A stretch of 46,625 bases of DNA, from assembly GCA_022844565.1 (NCBI GenBank), contig JALHLK010000039.1, positions 1 through 46,625 on the forward strand, written 5' to 3'. Origin of the DNA: Saprospiraceae bacterium (GTDB taxonomy: Bacteria; Bacteroidota; Bacteroidia; Chitinophagales; Saprospiraceae). The notes under the pieces were generated by a model. The model was not told the DNA's origin. It saw only the letters and a program-made list of their open reading frames with translations, and ran no database searches. Shown here piece after piece: positions 18,165 through 27,845 of the stretch (positions within the stretch are counted from its first letter, which is position 1; each line of letters opens with the position of its first letter). A program made the position numbers and the translations under genes.

Positions 18165-20072
18165 TTACTTTGTCTTATCCTCAACCTCTTCAAACTCTAC
18201 ATCAGTAACTGATTCCTCATTGTTATTCTGTGCTGTTGTAGGTCCCTCAGTTGATCCACCATCTGCAGCTTGTTGAGCTGCATAGATATCTTGGCTCGCT
18301 GCTTGCCAAGTTTGAGTAAGTTTTTCGGTTGCTGCATCTATAGCCGCAATGTCCTGTGATTGATGTGCTGTTTTTAATTCTGCAAGTGAGCTATCAATTG
18401 CAGCTTTCTTATCTGCTGGAATTTTATCCCCAAATTCAGAAATTTGTTTTTCAGTTTGAAAAATGAGACTATCCGCTGCATTAATTTTTTCCGCTCTTTC
18501 TTTCGCTATTTTGTCAGAGTCAGCATTGGCAGCAGCTTCAGCTTTCATTTTTGCAATCTCATCTTGAGACAGCCCTGTAGAAGCTTCGATTCTAATATTT
18601 TGCTCTTTACCCGTACCTTTATCTTTTGCACCTACACTTAAGATTCCATTCGCATCCATATCGAATGTGACCTCGATTTGAGGTACTCCTCTTGATGCAG
18701 GTGGTATACCATCCAAAATAAATCTTCCAATTGGTCTATTGTCTCTTGCCATCGTTCTTTCACCTTGAAGAATATGAATCTCCACACTTGGTTGATTGTC
18801 CGCAGCAGTGCTATAAACTTTTGATTTTTTGGTAGGTATAGTACTGTTTGACTCAATTACTACATCATACATACCGCCCATTACTTCAATACCTAATGAA
18901 AGTGGAGTAACATCCAAAAGTAACACATCTTTGACATCACCACTCAATACACCTCCTTGAATAGCAGCACCAACAGCCACTACTTCATCAGGATTCACAC
19001 CTTTGCTTGGCTTTTTACCAAAAAAGTCTTCAACTGCTTGTTGGATTCTTGGTATTCTGGTAGATCCACCTACTAAAATGATTTCGTCTATATCACTTTT
19101 GCTCAATCCCGCATCTCTTAATGCATCTTCACAAGGTTTTAGTGTTCGTTTTACCAAATTATCAGATAATTGTTCGAATTTTGATCTTGATAATTTTAAA
19201 ACCAAATGTTTAGGCACACCATCTACTGCTGTGATATAAGGTAGGTTTATTTCAGTCTCCGCTGAAGCAGACAATTCTATTTTTGCTTTTTCAGCAGCTT
19301 CTTTCAATCTTTGAAGTGCCATTGGATCTTTTCTCAAATCGATATTTTCCTGAGCTTTGAATGAATCAGCTAACCAGTCTATGATTACTTGATCAAAATC
19401 ATCTCCTCCTAAATGTGTATCTCCGTTAGTAGATTTTACTTCAAAAACTCCGTCACCTAATTCTAAGATAGAGACGTCAAAAGTACCACCACCAAGGTCA
19501 AATACTGCAATGGTCACATCCTTATCTTTCTTGTCTAAACCGTACGCTAAAGCTGCAGCCGTCGGTTCGTTGATGATTCTTAAGACTTTTAATCCAGCGA
19601 TTTCACCTGCTTCTTTTGTGGCTTGTCTTTGAGAATCATTGAAGTAAGCTGGAACCGTAATTACAGCTTCACTTACAGATTGTCCTAAATAATCTTCAGC
19701 CGTCTTCTTCATTTTCTGAAGGATCATAGCTGATATTTCTTGTGGAGAATACATTCTACCATCAATATCAACTTTTGAGGTATCGTTGTCACCTTTAACT
19801 ACTTTGTAAGCAACATTTTTCAATTCAGACTGAGCCTCACTAAATCTCGAACCCATAAATCTTTTTACTGAAGCTACGGTTCTTGTCGGATTAGTTATAG
19901 CTTGTCTTTTTGCAGGGTCACCTATCTTTCTCTCTCCGTTGTCCAAAAATGCCACGACAGATGGTGTAGTTCTTCTACCTTCATCGTTCGCAATTACTAC
20001 TGGTTCATTTCCCTCCATCACGGATACACATGAGTTCGTAGTTCCTAAGTCAATTCCAATTATTTTTCCCAT
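18165..20072 (-). CDS. dnaK: Molecular chaperone DnaK (Hsp70)
   Basis: 635 residues, full length. The ATPase domain (1 to about 380) begins [21 protein letters not shown] and contains [14 protein letters not shown] and the VGGSTRIP signature. The linker [15 protein letters not shown] leads to the substrate-binding domain and the alpha-helical lid (about 500-610). The C-terminal tail is acidic ([14 protein letters not shown]), as in bacterial DnaK. It folds proteins in the cytoplasm with DnaJ and GrpE, neither of which is adjacent here. No CIRCE-type operator was recognised in the 458 bp upstream. The gene is flanked by its own terminator. Confidence 0.98.
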   Translation of the reverse strand: MGKIIGIDLGTTNSCVSVMEGNEPVVIANDEGRRTTPSVVAFLDNGERKIGDPAKRQAITNPTRTVASVKRFMGSRFSEAQSELKNVAYKVVKGDNDTSKVDIDGRMYSPQEISAMILQKMKKTAEDYLGQSVSEAVITVPAYFNDSQRQATKEAGEIAGLKVLRIINEPTAAALAYGLDKKDKDVTIAVFDLGGGTFDVSILELGDGVFEVKSTNGDTHLGGDDFDQVIIDWLADSFKAQENIDLRKDPMALQRLKEAAEKAKIELSASAETEINLPYITAVDGVPKHLVLKLSRSKFEQLSDNLVKRTLKPCEDALRDAGLSKSDIDEIILVGGSTRIPRIQQAVEDFFGKKPSKGVNPDEVVAVGAAIQGGVLSGDVKDVLLLDVTPLSLGIEVMGGMYDVVIESNSTIPTKKSKVYSTAADNQPSVEIHILQGERTMARDNRPIGRFILDGIPPASRGVPQIEVTFDMDANGILSVGAKDKGTGKEQNIRIEASTGLSQDEIAKMKAEAAANADSDKIAKERAEKINAADSLIFQTEKQISEFGDKIPADKKAAIDSSLAELKTAHQSQDIAAIDAATEKLTQTWQAASQDIYAAQQAADGGSTEGPTTAQNNNEESVTDVEFEEVEDKTK

Positions 20073-20530
20073 CGTGTATAATTTATTTACTTGTTAAAAT
20101 TATTTTTGTAAAATATTTACATAAGCTAATAATCAAGACATATGCCAATGGGTATTTTATGACGTTATTGCAGATTTACTCTTCTTAATTTACAATATTG
20201 TGTCATAGTTATTGAAAGTATTGGTGACAAAATGACTGAAATTGAGTATTAGATTTTTCTGATTTACTTAATTTTAAAACATTAGATACTAAAATTTAAG
20301 CAAAAATTTAGGTAAACTATTACTTTTAAATTTGAATATCATGATTTCTATCATAATCACATTTGTTTAAATATTCCATTTATTTCTGCTTTTTAGTAAT
20401 ACAAGCATTGAGAAATACAAATACTGATCTATTTATAACATGCATAAAGTTTATTTTATTAGTTAATGAGAACTAAACTTAAAAATCTTTAGCATATATT
20501 TGTTTCTAAAAAAATAAATTAAAAGTTAAA
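20073..20530. promoter_or_regulatory. Divergent promoter region between dnaK and a secreted protein gene
   Basis: 458 bp, very AT-rich, no gene. TATATTTG at 20495-20502 (plus) is a TAnnTTTG match 28 nt before the start of the downstream gene. No clear box was found for dnaK. Confidence 0.4.
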
Positions 20531-21700
20531 ATGAAAATTAATAATATAATTTTATTCATAATAATCTTGTGCATACAAAATACAACAATTTATTCTCAAA
20601 CATTTGTCGATGCAAAATACATAGATTATAATGATACTGAATTCGAAGGAAAAATAAATACACAATCTTTAAACTTCAAAAAGAATATTAAATTTTATCA
20701 TAGAAAAGAAAATGAATTTACAGAATTAAATCCTTACAATGTTAAAGAAATAATTATTTCTGATTTTGGTCGATATGTGTCCAACATTATAGAAGGTTCT
20801 TTTATTGAAATGTTAGTAGTTGGTGAAGCAAGTCTTTACAAAAATGATAAGGAATTTGTTTTAACAAAAAATGGAACTGTTTATAATTTAAGAAATAGTG
20901 GTTTACAGTGGAGAGGTATACTTCAATTGATTGTCTCCGATTGTACAAAAGAAAAATTGTATTCTGAAAAGACTTTAAGATTTGACAAAGAAGAAATTAT
21001 GAAGATTATTGAAAAATACAATTTATGTAAAGATAACCTGATATCCAAATCGTTAATTGGAAATAAAAAGAATAAAATGTCTTTTGGTCCTCAAATTGGA
21101 GCAGTATTAAGTTTTATGAGTTTCTTTCCTAAAAACTATATTTTACCTGGAATTAAATATAAGTTTGGCCAACCATACTCTTATAGTCCAACTTTTGGGG
21201 TTAGATTTGCATCGGAAGGCAAAGGTAAAGGGCGAAATTATTCTTTCGAGATTAGTCCATTTTTTACTGTAGAAAATTATAACTCTACCGCAGTGTATGA
21301 GGATGCCAATTATTTGGTAGATATTAAATCAAATATAATTTCTAACACAATATTTATTCCTATTTCTTTAAATTACAAATACTTTGAAAGTACTAAACAA
21401 AAATTATATTGGAATTTTGGGTTAGGACCAAAATTCAATGCAAATAAAAATTTTAATGCTCAATATGATGAAAACTTTAAAGGGACCAACTTTAATACTC
21501 AATATGAAGAAAATCGGTTGTCTGACTTACGAGATTTTCAAGTATTTGGTTCAATCGGGCACAGTCTGTCGCAAAAAATAAAAAGTGGTGACATTGGAAT
21601 TGCTTTAAATGCTTTTTTTATGACAAAACATACCATAATTAATTTAAGAGGCCTAGTAACATCAATTAATTTGTCCACTTCATATAATTTTACAAATTAG
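20531..21700 (+). CDS. Uncharacterised secreted protein, probable C-terminal outer-membrane beta-barrel
   Basis: 389 residues. A clear signal peptide (MKINNIILFIIILCIQNTTIYSQ) is followed by a soluble N-terminal part to about residue 180, rich in Lys, Glu and Asn, with KYIDYNDTEFEGKI and YNVKEIIISDFGRYV. The second half (about 190-389) alternates hydrophobic and polar residues and contains GPQIGAVLSF, FGVRFASEGKG, FIPISLNYKYF and LYWNFGLGPKFNAN, ending in LSTSYNFTN. This pattern resembles the PorT-like outer-membrane barrels of Bacteroidota. I do not recognise a specific family and give no function. The gene is more AT-rich than its neighbours (many AAA, AAT, TTT codons), which may point to recent acquisition. 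It is a single gene. Confidence 0.75.
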   Translation: MKINNIILFIIILCIQNTTIYSQTFVDAKYIDYNDTEFEGKINTQSLNFKKNIKFYHRKENEFTELNPYNVKEIIISDFGRYVSNIIEGSFIEMLVVGEASLYKNDKEFVLTKNGTVYNLRNSGLQWRGILQLIVSDCTKEKLYSEKTLRFDKEEIMKIIEKYNLCKDNLISKSLIGNKKNKMSFGPQIGAVLSFMSFFPKNYILPGIKYKFGQPYSYSPTFGVRFASEGKGKGRNYSFEISPFFTVENYNSTAVYEDANYLVDIKSNIISNTIFIPISLNYKYFESTKQKLYWNFGLGPKFNANKNFNAQYDENFKGTNFNTQYEENRLSDLRDFQVFGSIGHSLSQKIKSGDIGIALNAFFMTKHTIINLRGLVTSINLSTSYNFTN

Positions 21701-22601
21701 AGTTTGTAATATCTGGATGTGAAAAAAATGATAGAACTATAAAAAATACAAAAATTCTACTCAAACAACCACTTATAGAATTTTATATTTGCTCGATGTA
21801 AATTCTTCTTTGATTGGGTTTTGTGAAAAAGTTTCCTCAATTAAAATTTGGAAAAAGTAAAAGTGGAATCATAAAATATAAAAAAATATACAGACAATTT
21901 CGAAAAATCTACTTTTTGATAAAATACGTAGGTTTTACGATAGTCGGTGCTAAAAAAACCTTATTAAAACGACTTCAAAAGATAAATTTAAAATTGAAAA
22001 AAGTAGTTTTTTGAACAAACTCCATAGACTTAAATTAAAATTTGAATAACCAAAGACCCAACTCTAAAAAAAACTTTCTTCAGAGTTCGCATTGAATAAA
22101 TGTTAAGAATTAATTAAAATACAAACCCATAAATCATTAATAATTTATTCACTTCCAACGAGTGTTTAACCTTTAATATTTATATTATCTTTTTACTTGG
22201 TCATTACGGTAGAACTGTAAATTCAAAAATATACTAAATTAATATAAAAAATCCCCCATTAAACGGAACTATTAATTCTATTAGGATTTTGTACGAAATC
22301 GTTTTCTGTGAAATAATAAAATATTTATTCCTAAAAAGTTAATATTTAAAGTTTTAAAAAAATAAAATATAAATAGATAAAAAGGGTTTTTTAGAGTTAA
22401 AATATTGATAATTAACGCAATGCAAAAGCCCATCCTACAAATCAAGAATTAGTTATTTTCTATATTGTCAAAAATACATACTTCAAAACTTTTTAAATTG
22501 AAATAAAATTCTAATTTTGCTACTACATTTTACTTTAACAAATCGTTAAGGTATTAAAACGTTAAATTTTTTACATTATTAAATTCAAATTTTAAAGCAA
22601 C
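21701..22601. other. 900-bp AT-rich spacer upstream of the SusCD operon
   Basis: No supported gene. A small lysine-rich open frame at 21814-22014 starts with TTG and has no recognisable domain. AAAATTCTA (21751-21759) and TAGAATTTT (21776-21784) form a 9-bp hairpin that could end the upstream transcript. The right end holds the presumed SusC promoter. Confidence 0.5.
22512..22519 (+). promoter_or_regulatory. Possible -7 box of the SusC/SusD operon
   Basis: TAATTTTG matches TAnnTTTG, 82 nt before the SusC start. The nearest TTG upstream is only 11 nt away, so the -33 element is not established. Confidence 0.35.
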
Positions 22602-25600
22602 ATGAAGAAATCTACTCAAGCAGATTTGCTCGCAAGAGCACAAAAATTGCTTCTCTCAGCATTGTTTTCCATTTTTGTGATAAGTGCCTATGCGCAAGTT
22701 AGCGTATCTGGAACGGTCAAAGACGAAAAAGGAGACGGATTGCCAGGAGTAACAATTTTAGAGAAAGGTAATCTTTCAAACGGAACCATCACCGACATCG
22801 ATGGAAATTATTCTTTAAAAGTAGGTAGCGGTGCTACTTTAGTTTTCTCTTTTACAGGTTACAGAACGGTAGAAATACCTGCTGGTACTGGAGGAGCAGT
22901 CAATCTTACAATGGACTTAGATTCTGAGTTATTGGAAGAAGTAGTTGTAACAGGATACCAAGTTTTAAGAAAGAGAGATGTCTCTGGTGCGGTATCTGTT
23001 ATTTCTACAAAAGATTTGGCTGGTATACAGTCGAGTTCATTTACACAGCAATTAGCTGGTAGAGCTGCGGGTGTTACTATCTCAAGTTCTGGTTCTCCAG
23101 GTGATGCGACTAACGTTAGGATTAGGGGTATATCCTCATTTGGTTCTAACGATCCATTGTACATTATAGATGGAGTACCTACTACAGACAAATTCCAAAC
23201 ATCTATCAACCCAGCAGATATCGAATCTATGCAGGTTTTGAAGGATGCGTCAACCGCTTCTATTTACGGTTCTAGAGCATCTAATGGTGTAGTAGTTATT
23301 ACAACTAAAAAAGGAAAGTCTGGAAAAGTTAAAATGGTCTATGATGGATCGATTTCGGCTGCTAATCCAGTAAGAGGTTATGATAAAACGTTGAATACGA
23401 GCAGTGCAACTTTTGTGGAAGCTATGAAATTAAGATTTTCAGCAGACCCACAAAGTTTACCACCGTATGCAAGAGGTACATTACCTAAGTATATCACTCC
23501 AGCTCAAAATGGTGGTTTTTCTAATACTATCAATGAAGCTGACTACGATATCCTTAACAACCAAATCACTCTCATCAATCCAGAAGGAACCAATTGGTGG
23601 CAAGAAATGTCTAGAACAGCTATGGTAAATAACCATAACCTGTCTATCTCAGGCGGTGGAGAGAACTCTACATTTATGATATCTGGAGGATTTTTAGGAC
23701 AAGAAGGTGTATTAAAACATACTTATTTTAACAGGGGTTCTATAAGAGCTAACTCTACATTTAAAGTGAGTGACAAAATCAGACTTGGGCAAAATTTGAT
23801 GTTTACTAATACTGGAGGAGTTGGTATTGGATCAAGTGGTGGGTCAAACAACGAGCAAGGTATTATTGGTTCATTATTAAAGGCAAATCCACTTGTATCT
23901 GTAAGAGATATCAAAGGAAATCCCGGCACAAATAATGCAATTGGTTTAAGTAACAACAACAACCCAGTTGCTGCATTAGAGCAAAACAAAAATAACAATT
24001 TCTCAAATAATCGATTATTTGGTAATGCGTATGTAGAAGTAGATGTCATTAAAGGCCTTACTGCTAAATCAAGTTTTGGTGTAGATATAGGTTCTGGATT
24101 TAGCAGAAGATTTGGCTTCCCTAACCCATACAGGGCAGAAGGAGATAAAACAAATAATGGCTTCAGCGAAAACTGGAATAGAGGTATTGGATGGACGCTT
24201 ACTAATACATTAGCATACAACAAAACTTTCAGTGAAAAACATAACGTAGGAGTATTGGTAGGCCAAGAAGCTATTAAAAATACAGGAAGAGGAATTAGTG
24301 GAGGATTAGCCAATTACTTTACTACTGACGTGAATGCATGGTATATTAACACAGCATTTGGAGTACCAGCATCTAGAGGAGTAAGTTCAGGTGGTGGTGA
24401 AAGCAGATTATCTTCTTTATTTGCAAAGGCCGACTACTCATTTGATGATACTTACTTCTTAAGTGCAACTATAAGAAGAGATGGTTCTTCAAAATTCTTA
24501 ACTGATGTAAGATACGGTATCTTCCCTGCATTGTCAGGTGCTGTAAGAGTTTCTAAGTTTTTGGGTGATATACCTTGGATGTCTGACTTAAAAATAAGAG
24601 CATCTTATGGAGAATTAGGTAACCAATTTATACCAGACTATAGATTTGTAGATAACTTTGGAGGATCTGTAGGTTCAACTTTTTATGATGTAGCTGGCAC
24701 AAACTCAAGTCCAGTAACAGGATATGCATTAACTTCATTTGGTAATGCAGAAATTAAGTGGGAAACATCAAAAACCTATAATATTGGATTTGATTTAGGA
24801 TTATTAGAAAATGCCTTATCAGTTGTATTAGATGTTTATCAAAGAAATACATCAGATTTATTATATAACCCACCTCTTCCTGCTACAGCTGGATCAGCCG
24901 CTGCACCGTTTAGAAATGTTGGAGGTATGAGAAACGTAGGATTTGATCTAGGTGTAACATATTCTAAGAATATTACTAAAGATCTTGGATTTAATGTAAC
25001 TTTAAATGCATCAAGATATACTAATGAAATTACAAGTATAGCTGATAATGTTGATGAGTTTTTCCCTCAAGATAACTTAACAGAAAGATTACCACAAGGT
25101 AACACCGCATTTGTAAATAAAATAGGTAGTCCGCTCTCTGCATTTAGAGGATTTGAAGTAGTAGGGTTAATTCAAAACGAAGCAGATTTAAGGGGACAAC
25201 CTGCGGGTGCAGCTATTGGGGGTTTGAAGTTTAGAGATATTAATGGTGATGGATCAATAACTGACTTAGATGCAGGTGTAATTGGATCTCCACATCCAGA
25301 TTTGACATTAGGTCTAAATATTGGTATGGATTACAAGAATTTTGATGTGCAAGCATTTATCTTAGGTGTATATGGCAATGACATATTCAATGCTACAAAA
25401 ATCCAGTCTCATTTCCAAAACTTCAATTCGAATGTAGGAATAGATGTAGTAGAAAAACAAGGTACGGGTTTATATCCAAAGTTAAACTCTTTAGATGCTG
25501 CGTCTAGAAACTCTTCAACTTTTTTCATAGAAGATGGTTCATATACTAGATTAGGCAATTTAGCTATTGGATATAAAATACCTGCTAATGTTTTATCAAA

Positions 25601-25799
25601 AGCAGGAATTAGTTCTTTAAGAGCATATATCCAAGGTCAAAACTTGTTTACCATCACAAAATATTCAGGTGTTGATCCAGCTGTTTCAAATGCTAATATT
25701 GGAAACTCAGGAAACGTTAATGACTTAAGAACAGGATATGACAATGGTAATTATCCTAACAACAAAATCATATCATTTGGTGTTAATCTAGGTTTTTAA
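22602..25799 (+). CDS. SusC/RagA family TonB-linked outer-membrane transporter
   Basis: 1065 residues. A long signal peptide (cleavage near AYA-QVS, about residue 31) precedes a carboxypeptidase-like regulatory domain (VSGTVKDEKGDGLPGVTI, with the SusC signature GTITDIDGNYSL). ELLEEVVVTGY and a plug domain (about 115-240; VRIRGISSFG, PLYIIDGVP, STASIYGSRASNGVVVITTKKG) lead into a 22-strand barrel ending in IISFGVNLGF. SusC proteins import oligosaccharides or peptides across the outer membrane with energy from TonB, with SusD as lid. The SusD partner follows after 29 nt. No glycoside hydrolase or protease gene is nearby to reveal the substrate. Confidence 0.97.
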   Translation: MKKSTQADLLARAQKLLLSALFSIFVISAYAQVSVSGTVKDEKGDGLPGVTILEKGNLSNGTITDIDGNYSLKVGSGATLVFSFTGYRTVEIPAGTGGAVNLTMDLDSELLEEVVVTGYQVLRKRDVSGAVSVISTKDLAGIQSSSFTQQLAGRAAGVTISSSGSPGDATNVRIRGISSFGSNDPLYIIDGVPTTDKFQTSINPADIESMQVLKDASTASIYGSRASNGVVVITTKKGKSGKVKMVYDGSISAANPVRGYDKTLNTSSATFVEAMKLRFSADPQSLPPYARGTLPKYITPAQNGGFSNTINEADYDILNNQITLINPEGTNWWQEMSRTAMVNNHNLSISGGGENSTFMISGGFLGQEGVLKHTYFNRGSIRANSTFKVSDKIRLGQNLMFTNTGGVGIGSSGGSNNEQGIIGSLLKANPLVSVRDIKGNPGTNNAIGLSNNNNPVAALEQNKNNNFSNNRLFGNAYVEVDVIKGLTAKSSFGVDIGSGFSRRFGFPNPYRAEGDKTNNGFSENWNRGIGWTLTNTLAYNKTFSEKHNVGVLVGQEAIKNTGRGISGGLANYFTTDVNAWYINTAFGVPASRGVSSGGGESRLSSLFAKADYSFDDTYFLSATIRRDGSSKFLTDVRYGIFPALSGAVRVSKFLGDIPWMSDLKIRASYGELGNQFIPDYRFVDNFGGSVGSTFYDVAGTNSSPVTGYALTSFGNAEIKWETSKTYNIGFDLGLLENALSVVLDVYQRNTSDLLYNPPLPATAGSAAAPFRNVGGMRNVGFDLGVTYSKNITKDLGFNVTLNASRYTNEITSIADNVDEFFPQDNLTERLPQGNTAFVNKIGSPLSAFRGFEVVGLIQNEADLRGQPAGAAIGGLKFRDINGDGSITDLDAGVIGSPHPDLTLGLNIGMDYKNFDVQAFILGVYGNDIFNATKIQSHFQNFNSNVGIDVVEKQGTGLYPKLNSLDAASRNSSTFFIEDGSYTRLGNLAIGYKIPANVLSKAGISSLRAYIQGQNLFTITKYSGVDPAVSNANIGNSGNVNDLRTGYDNGNYPNNKIISFGVNLGF

Positions 25800-25828
25800 T
25801 TTTATAATATAAATAATTATTAGTAAAA

Positions 25829-27538
25829 ATGAAAAAAATAAATTTAAAATTAATCATGTTAAGTCTTACCGTTGCAGTAGTTACTATTGTAGCGTGTAAT
25901 GATGAATTTTTAAACACCCCACCTCAAGGTGCACTAGATGGCTCTGTACTATCAACGAGTAGAGCGGGTGTTGATGCAACTGTAATCTCTGCCTATAAAT
26001 CTTTGATAGGTTGGACTTCAAACTGGAATGAGCAAGCATGGGGTACTGCACCTTCTAACTGGACCTTCAACTCAGCATCTGACGAACATTACAAAGGTTC
26101 TGAGCCAGGTGACTTGGATGAAGTGCTACAGTTTCAATTGTTTCAGTGGGGACCAGGTAACCCTACCATCAGATCAAAATTTGTAGCTACCTATGAAGGT
26201 ATAGCAAGATCAAATGCAGCAATTAGAACAGCTACAAAGTTTGGTGAAGTCAATGCATCAGATAAGCCTTTTGCAGATAGATTAGTAGGTGAAGCTATTT
26301 TCTTAAGAGCATTTTTTCACTTCGAGGCATTCAAAGTATGGAAAAATATTCCTTATTATGTAGAGACCGATACAGATTTTCAAAAGCCAAATGACAAGCC
26401 TGCATTACCGCTAATTATTGCAGATTTAGAAAAGGCAATACCTCTTTTACCTGATACTAGAAGTCAAGTAGGAAGAACTGACAAAATGGTGGCAACTGCG
26501 TATCTTGGTAAAGCTAAACTGTACAATAAAGACTATACAGGAGCTCTGGCAGCATTCAATACAGTAATCAATAGTGGTAGATTTAGCTTGGCATCTTGCT
26601 TTTATGACAACTTCAGTGTAGCAGGTGATAATAATGCAGAATCTATTTTTGCGGTTCAAAACTCTGTAAATGACGGTGCTCCTGATGGAGATAATAGTAA
26701 CTTTGGAGAGCGCCTTGCTCAACCACATGGTGACAGTAATTGGGGGTGTTGTGGATTTAAGAATCCATCTTTTGACTTAGCTTATTCATATAGAGTAAAT
26801 GATACTGGTACACCAATACCAGTCACATCTGCAACAAGACTTGCAAGAATTACTGCAGGATCTACAGAACCACTAGACCCAAGAATAGATTTTACAATGG
26901 GTAGAACAGGTGTAAATTATTTAAACTGGGGCAATCACTCTGACACTTGGATCAGAGGCCAAGGATATGCAGGATGGTATTCGCCAAAGAAAAATATCAA
27001 TGCTCAAGGAGATGCAAATCTAAATGGATCTTGGTCTGGAGCTCAATTGACTGCATTGAATGTGGAATTGATGAGATATTCTGACTTATTATTGATGGCT
27101 GCTGAATGTGAGGTAGAAGTTGGTTCTCTAGATAAAGCTAGAGGCTATGTTAATCAAATCAGAAAAAGAGCTGGAAATTGTGCACAAGCACCGGCTGGTT
27201 CGGCTACTGTAACTACAACTATTTCAGATCCAGCAATAAAGCATGCAGTTTATAGAGTAGGTGAATATACAGCACCTTGGACTAACAAAGATGCGGCTAG
27301 AGATGCTGTTAGACTTGAAAGAAAGTTGGAATTAGCTTTGGAAGGTCATAGGTTATTTGACTTACAAAGATGGGGGAACTTTAAGGAAGTACTTAATGCA
27401 TATGTAGCACGTGAGAAAAGCGTTGTTAGTATAATGAACAATGCTTCTCCTGTGGAAGACAAACACATAGCATACCCACTTCCTGAAACTGAGATCGCAA
27501 GGTCAGGTGGTAAGCTAAAACAAAATACGGGTTACTAA
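25829..27538 (+). CDS. SusD/RagB family nutrient-binding lipoprotein
   Basis: 569 residues. A lipoprotein signal ends at Cys23 (TIVAC) and is followed by the usual DEFLNTPPQGAL start of SusD proteins. Helical repeats (about 100-250; FLRAFFHFEAFKVW, AYLGKAKLYN) are present, and the C-terminal signature (RLERKLELALEGHRLFDLQR then WG) is complete. The protein sits on the outer leaflet of the outer membrane and closes the SusC pore around the ligand. It is the last gene of the SusCD transcript: a strong terminator lies 38 nt downstream, which separates it from the ASPIC/UnbV genes. Confidence 0.96.
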   Translation: MKKINLKLIMLSLTVAVVTIVACNDEFLNTPPQGALDGSVLSTSRAGVDATVISAYKSLIGWTSNWNEQAWGTAPSNWTFNSASDEHYKGSEPGDLDEVLQFQLFQWGPGNPTIRSKFVATYEGIARSNAAIRTATKFGEVNASDKPFADRLVGEAIFLRAFFHFEAFKVWKNIPYYVETDTDFQKPNDKPALPLIIADLEKAIPLLPDTRSQVGRTDKMVATAYLGKAKLYNKDYTGALAAFNTVINSGRFSLASCFYDNFSVAGDNNAESIFAVQNSVNDGAPDGDNSNFGERLAQPHGDSNWGCCGFKNPSFDLAYSYRVNDTGTPIPVTSATRLARITAGSTEPLDPRIDFTMGRTGVNYLNWGNHSDTWIRGQGYAGWYSPKKNINAQGDANLNGSWSGAQLTALNVELMRYSDLLLMAAECEVEVGSLDKARGYVNQIRKRAGNCAQAPAGSATVTTTISDPAIKHAVYRVGEYTAPWTNKDAARDAVRLERKLELALEGHRLFDLQRWGNFKEVLNAYVAREKSVVSIMNNASPVEDKHIAYPLPETEIARSGGKLKQNTGY

Positions 27539-27575
27539 AATCTAAGCTTCTTATTTTGAAGTATAGATGATATTT

Positions 27576-27618
27576 CAAATGGAGGGCAAATTAGGTTTTT
27601 GTCCTCCATTTGTTTTTT
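27576..27618 (+). terminator. Strong intrinsic terminator after SusD
   Basis: CAAATGGAGG (27576-27585) pairs exactly with CCTCCATTTG (27603-27612). The stem continues inward as GCAAA/TTTGT with one G-U pair, giving about 15 bp and a 7-nt loop, followed by TTTTTT. It implies that the genes from 27846 onward need their own promoter. Confidence 0.9.
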
Positions 27619-27734
27619 ATTTAAATACTCCAAAATGGTTAACAAAAGTTCCTTATCCTAAATTTCCGATTGCAAATATTCCTAATGCCAATTTCATAAG
27701 GAAGCAAAGACAAAAAAATATTAATACTTATCAT

Positions 27735-27742
27735 TATCTTTG
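27735..27742 (+). promoter_or_regulatory. Possible -7 box of the ASPIC/UnbV-receptor operon
   Basis: TATCTTTG, a perfect TAnnTTTG, lies 103 nt before the next start and just after the SusD terminator, where a new promoter is expected. No TTG is seen at the -33 distance. Confidence 0.4.
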
Positions 27743-27845
27743 TTTTATTTGATTGAAATTAGAATATTAGTGATTTTTTCAAATTATATCCCAAATTTCA
27801 AACATCAAATAATTGTATAATAAAACTCATTTCATTTAGCATACT

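Noticed and set aside
21814-22014. Small lysine-rich open frame of 66 codons
   Set aside because: TTG start, low complexity, no ribosome-binding context and no family resemblance; most likely chance in AT-rich DNA.
23723-24313. Minus-strand open frame of 196 codons inside the SusC gene
   Set aside because: Proline- and leucine-rich translation typical of the reverse of a Gly/Asn-rich barrel; no domain and no signal.
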